24,146 bases of DNA, from assembly GCA_934183045.1 (NCBI GenBank), contig CAKPRW010000013.1:1-24146 (forward strand). The letters run 5' to 3'. How positions within the stretch are numbered: the first letter of the stretch is position 1; each line of letters starts with the position of its first letter. A model generated the notes under the pieces. It worked only from the letters and a program-made list of their open reading frames with translations. It searched no databases and had not been told where the DNA came from. This DNA comes from an uncultured Clostridia bacterium (GTDB taxonomy: Bacteria > Bacillota > Clostridia > TANB77 > CAG-508). Positions 8,438 through 14,913 of this stretch are shown here, one piece after another. Position numbers and translations under genes: made by a program.

Positions 8438-8554
8438 ATGCCAGAAAATAGAGGATGCGGTGGATTCGGATTCGGTGATGACTGTTGCTGTATCATAATC
8501 CTTATATTATTAATCTGCTGCTGTTGTGGTGGTGGTAGAGGAGGCTGTTGCTAA
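8438..8554 (+). CDS. 38-residue Cys/Gly-rich hydrophobic peptide
   Basis: A short gene with a very strong ribosome binding site (GGAAGGGGG, 8421-8429) eight bases before ATG 8438. The peptide starts MPENRGCGGFGFGDD, continues CCCIIILILLICCCC, and ends GGGRGGCC. It thus has a Gly/Phe-rich head, a short hydrophobic core flanked by cysteine triplets and quartets, and a Gly/Cys tail, with 10 cysteines in 38 residues. The layout resembles the small YjcZ-type sporulation peptides (Gly/Tyr-rich head plus hydrophobic segment), but with cysteines replacing much of the border. Membrane or spore-coat association and disulfide or metal cross-linking are inferences. A bidirectional terminator follows at 8591-8619. 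It is not an ORF artefact: start, Shine-Dalgarno and terminator all agree. Confidence 0.8.
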   Translation: MPENRGCGGFGFGDDCCCIIILILLICCCCGGGRGGCC

Positions 8555-8590
8555 TCCTTATACCTATTAAATAGTAGATTAATCTACAAA

Positions 8591-8619
8591 AAAAGAACTC
8601 CTGTAATAGGAGTTCTTTT
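8591..8619. terminator. Bidirectional terminator
   Basis: Perfect 12-bp arms AAAAGAACTCCT (8591-8602) and AGGAGTTCTTTT (8608-8619) with loop GTAAT. A T run follows on one strand and A runs precede it, so it can serve both the Cys-rich peptide gene (plus) and the cadherin-like gene ending at 8621 (minus). Confidence 0.9.
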
Positions 8620-8620
8620 T

Positions 8621-10051
8621 TTATTTAAATCTTTTTCCTTTGTGTCTTCTTTTTCTTGGTCTTTCCTCTTCCCAATCATCATCTTCACTATCATCTAAAT
8701 TATAATTATTCAAAAACTGTTCTTTCAATTTTTCTTTATCTTCTTTTGTATCATCTATATTACTATCATAATTTTCTTCACTTGATTCATAATCATCATA
8801 TTCATTTTCATTTTTGTCTTTCATATTTTCATCAAAATCTTCTAATTGATTATTATCATTGTTGTTATTTAGACCTGAAAAAGGTACATTATATTCTTCT
8901 TCCCAATTTTTGTTTCTTTTATGTCTAATAATTAAGAAAATAATTATAGCTAATGCAACTACTGCTACTATACCACCAATTATCATCTTATTTTGATTTT
9001 CTTTACTATCATTTGTTTCTTCTTGTGTTTCTTGTTGATTTGATAAACTTTTATTTACTGTTATTTGATATGTTGCTATATTATTTCCTTCTTTATCTGA
9101 AACTAATATTGTAACTAAGTTCTCTCCTTCTTTTAGATCTTCGTTTCCTGTAATCTCTATTACATATTCTGGATTTGTAGCTGTTGTATTTATATCTAAT
9201 TTATTGTCTTCACCTATATATGTTACAGTATATTCATAAACATTGGTTGTAAAAGTTGGTGATAATTGTAAATTACCTATATTTAATTCAGATAAACCTT
9301 CTGCTTGTACTTCTTCTGTATTTGTTTCTTCTTCGTCGGCTTTGTTTCCTTCTCTAGTTATATTTATTGTATATGTTTTTTTAGTTCCATCTTCTGCTGT
9401 TACAGTTACCGCTACTGCATTATTCCCTTCTTGTAGTTGTTTTTTTCCTGTTCCAGATACTTTAGCTTTTGAATCTTGCGCTGTCGCATATACCTCAACT
9501 GATTCTACATCTTTTGCAACAGTTACATTATATGTAGTTGTCGCTGCTTTAAATCCTGAAAAATCATTTGGTCTTATTCCTAAATTGCTTAAATTTGCAT
9601 TGCTTGATTTTTTATTTGTATCTGAAGAAGTTGTAGCACTTTCTGAGTTCGTAGTAGAGCTTGTGCTTGCAGTACTTGTAGAACTTGCAGCTGATTTAAT
9701 AGATACTGATACACTTGATCCCCCTATTGTAACAGGGATACCATTCAAATCAGACATATCTACTGGGGTAGCAGAAACTACTGCTGTTCCTGAACTTCCT
9801 ACTGTTAAACTAACTGTTCGGGCTCCATCTATAAATACCTTACTGTCAGAAAGTGTTCCATTTGATGCAGATAAATAAACTTTACCAATACAATCAGACG
9901 AAATTGTAATATTAATAGTTTGTCCTGGGCTAGCAGATGTTGTGCTAGCCTTTACTGATACATATGCCGCTTGTGATGTGTTTGATAATATCCATATAGC
10001 AAGTCCAAATACTATAATAATAAAAATTCTCTTTATAACTTTTATATTCAT
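8621..10051 (-). CDS. Membrane-anchored protein with cadherin-like beta-sandwich domains
   Basis: 476 residues. A signal peptide (hydrophobic 8-23, likely cut after SQA at about 28) is followed by an Ig-like domain (about 30-118) and a Ser/Thr-rich linker (120-150). Two cadherin-like beta-sandwich domains follow at 153-233 and 252-334, recognisable by LSNLGI/LSELNI starts, the TYNVTV/YEYTVTY pattern, EGxN, and YTINITRE/YQITVNK ends. Then come a transmembrane helix (356-375), a basic stop-transfer (RHKRNKN) and an unusual 100-residue acidic Asn/Asp/Glu-rich cytoplasmic tail ending in a basic cluster (RPRKRRHKGKRFK). It should be a type I membrane protein with its sandwich domains in the wall space. 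It starts 11 bp after the glucosaminidase stop, with an AAGGAGA site overlapping that stop, so the two are an operon. Binding partner unknown. The Ig-like domain lacks a clear cohesin signature. Confidence 0.85.
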   Translation of the reverse strand: MNIKVIKRIFIIIVFGLAIWILSNTSQAAYVSVKASTTSASPGQTINITISSDCIGKVYLSASNGTLSDSKVFIDGARTVSLTVGSSGTAVVSATPVDMSDLNGIPVTIGGSSVSVSIKSAASSTSTASTSSTTNSESATTSSDTNKKSSNANLSNLGIRPNDFSGFKAATTTYNVTVAKDVESVEVYATAQDSKAKVSGTGKKQLQEGNNAVAVTVTAEDGTKKTYTINITREGNKADEEETNTEEVQAEGLSELNIGNLQLSPTFTTNVYEYTVTYIGEDNKLDINTTATNPEYVIEITGNEDLKEGENLVTILVSDKEGNNIATYQITVNKSLSNQQETQEETNDSKENQNKMIIGGIVAVVALAIIIFLIIRHKRNKNWEEEYNVPFSGLNNNNDNNQLEDFDENMKDKNENEYDDYESSEENYDSNIDDTKEDKEKLKEQFLNNYNLDDSEDDDWEEERPRKRRHKGKRFK

Positions 10052-10062
10052 ATATTATCTCC

Positions 10063-11532
10063 TTAATTATTCATAATATAATTTTTTATTAAAACATAAT
10101 CACTTGATGTTATTTTTCCATCATTGTTGTAATCTGCTGCTTCTTTTGCAGTTCCAGTCAAATTTGCTTTTCCCATGATATGATTTTTTACTAAAACATA
10201 ATCACTTGATGTTATTTTTCCATCTCCATTTACATCACCTTTTTTGTTTGATGAACTATTTGAAGAATTTGAATTGTTTCCTTCGTTTACGGGAACTAAA
10301 TATAATTTATAAGTTGCCTCATCTATATCAGTTTCTCTTGCTACATATCCTTCTGTACCATCTGATTTTCTTACTTTATCCCAATAAGTCTTTCCTGTTC
10401 TTGTAGTAGCTTTCTCTATTCTTGTAACTATTTCATTTCTATATAATGTTCCAATTACAGTACCATTTGGAGTTTTTCTTAAATTAAGTGCACTTGTTAC
10501 ATTTATTTTAACAAGATCTCCAGATATTGTTGCTGAACTGCTTCCATTTGGTCTGCTACAAGCTGATGTTGGCATGTTCTTATAAACTGGTATTATGAAT
10601 GTATGTGAAGAACTTACTGCATTAATACTTTCATATGTTCTTCTTAAAGTATTTCCTTCACTTTGAGCAGCCATTAAATTTTGCATGTATTGATGCCAAT
10701 ATAAACCATTAGCTGAATTTTCGACATCAAACTTTTGTAAATATAATGTGTTTTGTCCTTTTTTTGTATACTCACTAGATAAGAAATTAATTCCTCCTGT
10801 TATTCCTTTTTCTAATGTATTCCATCCTTGTGATTTTGCATAATTTATTCCATTTGTAATTACTTCTGCATCTGAATTTCCTGTTGCTTGAATATTAAAT
10901 GGATTATAGTAACCTTTTGAACCATTACTTAAAACTGATCCGTTTCTTGTTTGTTCTTGAATTAATCTTGCGATTATATAATAAGGATTAATCCCTGAAT
11001 TCTTTGCAGCATTTGATATTGCTGTTGATTGTCCTTGTAAAAATGTTCCTGAAATCATAGAATTTATTACATTTATATCATATCCATTGTTTGTTAATTC
11101 TTCAAATTGGAATATATCTGACTCGTTTAGTGAATTACGTGGATCCATCATATATTTAATAGCATCTTGTGATGCACAACGCCAACTACCATTTTTATAT
11201 GTACATACAGGACATATCCATGCGCCTTGATAATTTGAAGTTGCTTGAACCATGTTTCTTGGTCCTGAATTGTGCCCTACGTATTCGTTTAATATTACAT
11301 CATTCCAATCTAAATCTGTATATAAAATTTTAAAATTCCAATTAGGATATTTAGCTTTTAATGTATTAATTTTTTCTTTAATTCCGGGATATGTATTGTC
11401 ATTTAATGAATTAACATTTGAACTAATTGATTGAGATATTGCATAAGAATTAATATTGCATAATCCTAAAAAATTATATGCAATAATTGTAAAAATAATT
11501 ATGAGTACTAAATTCTTTTTTAGTTTTTCCAT
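10063..11532 (-). CDS. Exported glucosaminidase-family autolysin with SH3b and dockerin domains
   Basis: 489 residues. N-terminal signal peptide (hydrophobic 8-24, cleavage near 30). A glucosaminidase domain (about 50-300) has the ARLIQEQTRNGS stretch, whose E193 is the likely catalytic acid, and the YYNPFNIQATG stretch. A small cysteine cluster CPVC (107-110) with C119 lies at its front. A bacterial SH3 domain (about 341-405) has the NLRKTPNGTVIGTL signature. After an Asn/Ser linker comes a type I dockerin: DVNGDGKITSSDYVLVKNHI (433-452) and DYNNDGKITSSDYVLIKNYI (467-486), two EF-hand-like Ca-binding loops. It should cleave peptidoglycan glycan strands outside the cell. TTG at 11547 is in frame, but its codons are the GGAGG Shine-Dalgarno of ATG 11532, so the latter is used. 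A strong promoter lies at 11606-11634. Confidence 0.92.
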   Translation of the reverse strand: MEKLKKNLVLIIIFTIIAYNFLGLCNINSYAISQSISSNVNSLNDNTYPGIKEKINTLKAKYPNWNFKILYTDLDWNDVILNEYVGHNSGPRNMVQATSNYQGAWICPVCTYKNGSWRCASQDAIKYMMDPRNSLNESDIFQFEELTNNGYDINVINSMISGTFLQGQSTAISNAAKNSGINPYYIIARLIQEQTRNGSVLSNGSKGYYNPFNIQATGNSDAEVITNGINYAKSQGWNTLEKGITGGINFLSSEYTKKGQNTLYLQKFDVENSANGLYWHQYMQNLMAAQSEGNTLRRTYESINAVSSSHTFIIPVYKNMPTSACSRPNGSSSATISGDLVKINVTSALNLRKTPNGTVIGTLYRNEIVTRIEKATTRTGKTYWDKVRKSDGTEGYVARETDIDEATYKLYLVPVNEGNNSNSSNSSSNKKGDVNGDGKITSSDYVLVKNHIMGKANLTGTAKEAADYNNDGKITSSDYVLIKNYIMNN

Positions 11533-11605
11533 ATGTCTTTCCTCCAAAATTTTCTTTCGTTTATCTATTTGCTTTTTTCGTTATTTTATCCTATTTTTCG
11601 CTTTT

Positions 11606-11634
11606 ATTATATCATTAGCATTTTTTTTAGTCAA
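11606..11634 (-). promoter_or_regulatory. Sigma-A promoter of the autolysin operon
   Basis: On the minus strand, TTGACT (11629-11634), exactly 17 bp, then TATAAT (11606-11611) preceded by TGA (extended -10). The roughly 65-nt leader contains two degenerate copies of an A-rich unit built on ATAGGATAAAATAACGAAA and ATAGATAAACGAAA. No riboswitch is recognised in it. Confidence 0.85.
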
Positions 11635-11663
11635 TAAATTTATAATTTTATTACCATTTTTTC

Positions 11664-11696
11664 AAAAAACACCGGGATGAATAAAATCCATCCCGG
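11664..11696 (-). terminator. Terminator of the SCIFF peptide gene
   Basis: CCGGGATG (11672-11679) and CATCCCGG (11689-11696) form an 8-bp stem with a 9-nt loop. A T run follows on the minus strand. It separates the SCIFF gene from the autolysin operon promoter downstream. Confidence 0.88.
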
Positions 11697-11722
11697 CTTT
11701 TAGTGTAGCAAAACCTTAAAGC

Positions 11723-11893
11723 TTAATGATCACAATGATCACATTTTTCCTTTTTTCCATTTGCACACTTCTGGTTGCCAACAGTACAAGATGTCTTGCA
11801 TGCACTTTGGCAGGATGCCTGACACTTACCACATCCTCCAGTTGTTATCGATTCTTTCAAGTTTCCTTCATTTAGAGTTTCGACGTGTTTCAT
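11723..11893 (-). CDS. scfA: SCIFF-type ranthipeptide precursor
   Basis: A 56-residue peptide. The leader MKHVETLNEGNLKESITTGG is followed by a core with cysteines at 21, 24, 28, 32, 36 and 43, including CQSACKTSCTVGNQKC. This is the hallmark of SCIFF (six cysteines in forty-five), a precursor in which a radical SAM maturase joins Cys sulfur to non-alpha carbons of acceptor residues, often Thr (ranthipeptide thioethers). The copy here extends beyond the usual end with ANGKKEKCDHCDH, adding C51 and C54 with two histidines. AAAGGAGA lies 8 bp before the ATG, and a strong promoter and a terminator make it a single-gene unit. The maturase gene usually adjoins scfA, but no radical SAM protein is present in this window. 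Identity is secure; modification and function are inferred from the family. Confidence 0.93.
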   Translation of the reverse strand: MKHVETLNEGNLKESITTGGCGKCQASCQSACKTSCTVGNQKCANGKKEKCDHCDH

Positions 11894-11911
11894 GTCTAAG
11901 TTCTCCTTTCT

Positions 11912-11929
11912 GCTACTATATCTAGTAGC
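11912..11929 (-). promoter_or_regulatory. 5'-leader hairpin of the SCIFF mRNA
   Basis: GCTACTA (11912-11918) and TAGTAGC (11923-11929) form a 7-bp, 4-nt-loop hairpin ending only a few bases upstream of the AAAGGAGA ribosome binding site. It may affect translation or message stability. Confidence 0.5.
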
Positions 11930-11954
11930 TATGCTGCATTTTAGATACCGAATA

Positions 11955-11983
11955 AGTATACATTATATTTAAAATTATGTCAA
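11955..11983 (-). promoter_or_regulatory. Strong sigma-A promoter of the SCIFF gene
   Basis: On the minus strand, consensus TTGACA (11978-11983), 17-bp spacer, and TATACT (11955-11960). The predicted leader is about 55 nt. Confidence 0.88.
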
Positions 11984-12038
11984 TTTTGTATGTTTTTATG
12001 TAAAAATTAGAAATATCATTCCTCTTTTTGTCTTTTTA

Positions 12039-12047
12039 TGTTACAAT
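12039..12047 (+). promoter_or_regulatory. Extended -10 element of the U32 gene
   Basis: TGTTACAAT (TGn-TACAAT) lies 21 bp before the ATG at 12069, giving a very short leader. A second TATAAT at 12052-12057 is too close to the GGAGG site to be likely. The divergent SCIFF promoter is within 60 bp. Confidence 0.4.
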
Positions 12048-12068
12048 ATCCTATAATGGAGGTTAATT

Positions 12069-14525
12069 ATGATTGAATTATTATCACCTGTTGGTGATTT
12101 TGATTGTTTAAAAGCTGCTGTTCAAAATGGTGCTGATAGTGTGTATTTTGGCTCTAATATATTTAGTGCAAGAGCTTTTGCTAATAATTTTGATTTAGAA
12201 GAATTAAAACATGCCATTGAGTATGCTAAATTGCGAGGCGTCAAAACAAACTTGACACTAAATACTTTAATAACAGACAACGAATTTGAAGAAGCTTTTG
12301 AATTAGCACAAAAAGCCTATGAATTTGGAATTGATGCCATTATTGTTCAAGATTTAGGTCTTGCAAAAAAATTAATTTCTTCATTTCCCGATTTAGCAAT
12401 TCATGGTAGTACACAAATGACTATTCACAATTTGAATGGTGCTTTAGAATTACAAGAACTAGGTTTTAAAAGAGTTGTTTTGTCTAGAGAACTTTCTATG
12501 GACGAAATTGAATATATAAGGAAAAATACAAATATTGAATTAGAATGCTTTATTCATGGTGCTTTATGCATCTCTTATTCTGGACAATGTTTGTTTTCTA
12601 GTATGATTGGTGGTCGTTCTGGAAATCGTGGAAAATGTGCTCAACCTTGCAGACTTCCATACGAATTATTAGAAAATAATAAAAAAATAGATTCTGGATA
12701 CCTTTTAAGTACACGTGACCTATGTGGTTTAGAGTACTTACCTTTCTTTATCAAATCAGGTATCAACTGTTTAAAAATCGAAGGTAGAATGAAATCACCT
12801 GAATATGTAGCAACTGTCACTAGAATTTACAGAAAATATATTGACTTAGCCTCTTCAAGTGAAAAATATGTTATTGATGAAAATGACAAAAAAGAATTGT
12901 TACAAGTATTTAACAGAGGCTTATCTTCTTGTGGTCATTTAGAAAAAGAACCTAATAAAAATTTAGTTTATAAAGAAAAGCCTAATAACATGGGACTATT
13001 TTTAGGTATTATTGAAAAGTATAATAAAAACAAAGGGTTAATAACTTTAAAATTAAAAGAAAAAATAGAAATTGGCGATACTATTTCTTTAGAAAACGAA
13101 AATGGTACATATACAATTTCTGAATTAATGCAAAACAACAATAATATTACCAATACTGAAATCGGTCAAACCGTTACAATAGGACGAATGAAAGGTAATA
13201 TCAATTTAGGAGATAAAATTTATAAAATTTCTTCAAAATCTTTAACTACTTCTGCTAAAGAAAGTTTTAAAAATGAATTTAAAAAAATACCTTTAAATTG
13301 TAAAGTAACTATAAAGAAAAATAGACCTATTTCCATATTGGTTAAGAGTTATTCTGAATTGGATATATATAAAGATCTTAATATTAATTGCGAATTAGAT
13401 TACATACCTATAGAAGCCAAAAATAGACCTTTAGATAAAAGTACAATAATAAAGCAAATTTCAAAAACTGCATCAACTCCATATGAATTTAAAAATATAG
13501 AAATTGATTTAGATGAAAACCTATTTTTGCCAAAATTAAGTATTCTTAACGAACTAAGAAGAACAGCCCTAGATAATGTTAAAAATTATGCTTTAGCAAA
13601 TATCAATAGGATTCAACAAGAAAATGATAAAAAAATTTCAAAACAAGAAGACACTTTAAATCATATGAGAAATTTTGCCAAAGAAAATATAAGTACTGAA
13701 AATAATGATATCAAAATCTCTTTACTTATAAATACACTAAAATCAGATTTTGATTATTCAAAATTAGAAAATGTAGATAACTTATACATTCCTCTAAAAT
13801 ATTTTCTAAATAGCAAATACGAAAATATTTTACAAATACTTACAAAAAAATTTAAAACTTACATTTATCTACCTACAATTATAAAAGTCAACTATAGAAA
13901 CCTCTTCTATGCAAACGTACATAAAGCCGTAGAACAATATAAAATCGAAGGTTTCGTCATCTCTAATATAGGTAATATTCAATTACTAAATGACTTATTT
14001 GATGACTTGAATAAATATTTTAAAATAATTGCTAATTACACTTTAAATGTATTTAACTCTGAAACTGTATTAGAACTAAAAAAACTAGGAATAAGTAAAT
14101 TCACTATTTCTCCAGAAGTAAATAGAAGTACTGTTTCAGATATTTGTAAATTTAATTATCTACAAAAAGAATTAATTGTTTATGGTAATTTACCACTTTT
14201 AAATATGAACTATTGCTTATTAGGAAAAAGCGATGGATGTTATCCAGAATGTAAACAACTATGTAAAACTGGAAACACTTATCACTTAAAAGACAGATTG
14301 AACATGAAATTTAAAATTTCACCTGACAATATTCAAACAGTTACAACAATCTATAATAGTAAAACAACATCTATCTCACCAAAAGATTTTGCAATTGACT
14401 TTGCAAGAATTGATATATTAGACGAAACAATTGAAGAAATAAACAAAATCATTAACACTGTAAAATCAAGAAATCGCTTTGAAGGAAAAGAATTTACCAA
14501 TGGAAACTTAAACAGAGAAATATAA
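12069..14525 (+). CDS. U32 peptidase-family protein with C-terminal extension
   Basis: 818 residues. The N-terminal half is the U32 domain: ELLSPVGDFDCLKAAVQNGA start, then the family signature around residues 159-194, ECFIHGALCISYSGQC with downstream GGRSGNRGKCAQPC. Five cysteines lie at 160, 167, 174, 190 and 194. The middle (about 290-510) matches the DUF3656/collagenase-like region typical of the ~800-residue clostridial form. The last third repeats a U32-like barrel and ends with another cysteine cluster (CLLGKSDGCYPECKQLC). U32 members are annotated as collagenase-like proteases, but characterised relatives (RlhA, TrhP, UbiU/V) act in RNA hydroxylation or ubiquinone synthesis and several bind an Fe-S cluster. 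So an RNA-modification or redox role is at least as likely as proteolysis. GGAGG precedes the ATG. It is divergent from the SCIFF gene and ends at a shared terminator. Confidence 0.92.
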   Translation: MIELLSPVGDFDCLKAAVQNGADSVYFGSNIFSARAFANNFDLEELKHAIEYAKLRGVKTNLTLNTLITDNEFEEAFELAQKAYEFGIDAIIVQDLGLAKKLISSFPDLAIHGSTQMTIHNLNGALELQELGFKRVVLSRELSMDEIEYIRKNTNIELECFIHGALCISYSGQCLFSSMIGGRSGNRGKCAQPCRLPYELLENNKKIDSGYLLSTRDLCGLEYLPFFIKSGINCLKIEGRMKSPEYVATVTRIYRKYIDLASSSEKYVIDENDKKELLQVFNRGLSSCGHLEKEPNKNLVYKEKPNNMGLFLGIIEKYNKNKGLITLKLKEKIEIGDTISLENENGTYTISELMQNNNNITNTEIGQTVTIGRMKGNINLGDKIYKISSKSLTTSAKESFKNEFKKIPLNCKVTIKKNRPISILVKSYSELDIYKDLNINCELDYIPIEAKNRPLDKSTIIKQISKTASTPYEFKNIEIDLDENLFLPKLSILNELRRTALDNVKNYALANINRIQQENDKKISKQEDTLNHMRNFAKENISTENNDIKISLLINTLKSDFDYSKLENVDNLYIPLKYFLNSKYENILQILTKKFKTYIYLPTIIKVNYRNLFYANVHKAVEQYKIEGFVISNIGNIQLLNDLFDDLNKYFKIIANYTLNVFNSETVLELKKLGISKFTISPEVNRSTVSDICKFNYLQKELIVYGNLPLLNMNYCLLGKSDGCYPECKQLCKTGNTYHLKDRLNMKFKISPDNIQTVTTIYNSKTTSISPKDFAIDFARIDILDETIEEINKIINTVKSRNRFEGKEFTNGNLNREI

Positions 14526-14586
14526 ATTGCCAAAAAGACCCGGCCCTTTTGACAAATTGTCAGAAGGGCCGGGTCTTTTTGGCAAT
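14526..14586. terminator. Convergent terminator, 61-nt palindrome (repeat family, copy 3)
   Basis: Arms 14526-14555 and 14557-14586 are reverse complements with one mismatch that still allows G-U pairing, giving a 30-bp stem. It begins directly after the U32 stop codon and ends 4 bp before the RNHCP stop. A T run follows on the plus strand. The outer sequence (ATTGCCAAAAAG) and the CCCGGCCC core match the hairpins at 1964-1994 and 3268-3298, as if two copies had joined head to head. Confidence 0.9.
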
Positions 14587-14590
14587 TTTT

Positions 14591-14905
14591 TTATATTTGT
14601 TTACTACTTAAATCTATGATTAAATCCATGTTGTCATCTTTTGCTGCTTTGTTTTTTCTAATCATCCCACATTTCTTGCATTTAAAAATTATCACATATC
14701 CTTTCTTGTTGTTCATCTCTAATCCGACTGGTTCCATGTCTCCATGACATTGTTCTTGTCTATCTCCTGGATTTTTGTCAAGATGTTTTGAATGTAAACA
14801 ATAAGGGCAATGGTTTCTGCAAGAATATCCTAGTGCTGGTACTTTTTTACCGCAATTTTCACATATAAATTCCTCATCTATCTCTGTAAAATTTCTTTGT
14901 TCCAT
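14591..14905 (-). CDS. RNHCP-domain zinc-ribbon-like protein
   Basis: 104 residues. A pair of cysteines (FICENCGKKV) is followed by the naming motif CRNHCPYC, then SKHLD, NPGDR, CHGDMEPVGLE, and a second knuckle FKCKKCGMIRKNKAAKDDN. These are the features of the RNHCP family, presumably binding zinc through two Cys pairs. The function is unknown; a nucleic-acid-associated role is plausible only by analogy with zinc ribbons. The ATG lies 8 bp after the kinase stop, with an AGGAG site overlapping that stop codon, so the two are translationally coupled in one operon. It ends at the convergent palindrome. Confidence 0.9.
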   Translation of the reverse strand: MEQRNFTEIDEEFICENCGKKVPALGYSCRNHCPYCLHSKHLDKNPGDRQEQCHGDMEPVGLEMNNKKGYVIIFKCKKCGMIRKNKAAKDDNMDLIIDLSSKQI

Positions 14906-14913
14906 TTTTTCTC

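Noticed and set aside
9243..9878. Open plus-strand frame of 211 codons
   Set aside because: Antisense of the cadherin-like protein gene; Val/Ser/Ala-rich mirror of its repeats, with no start signal.
9700..9960. N-terminal Ig-like domain of the cadherin-like protein as a cohesin for the neighbouring dockerin
   Set aside because: It lacks a recognisable cohesin pattern (no FxxxYDxxxL-type strand); kept only as a testable interaction hypothesis.
11533..11660. Riboswitch (for example cyclic di-AMP type) in front of the autolysin operon
   Set aside because: The promoter leaves only a ~65-nt A-rich leader without stable stems; too short and unstructured.
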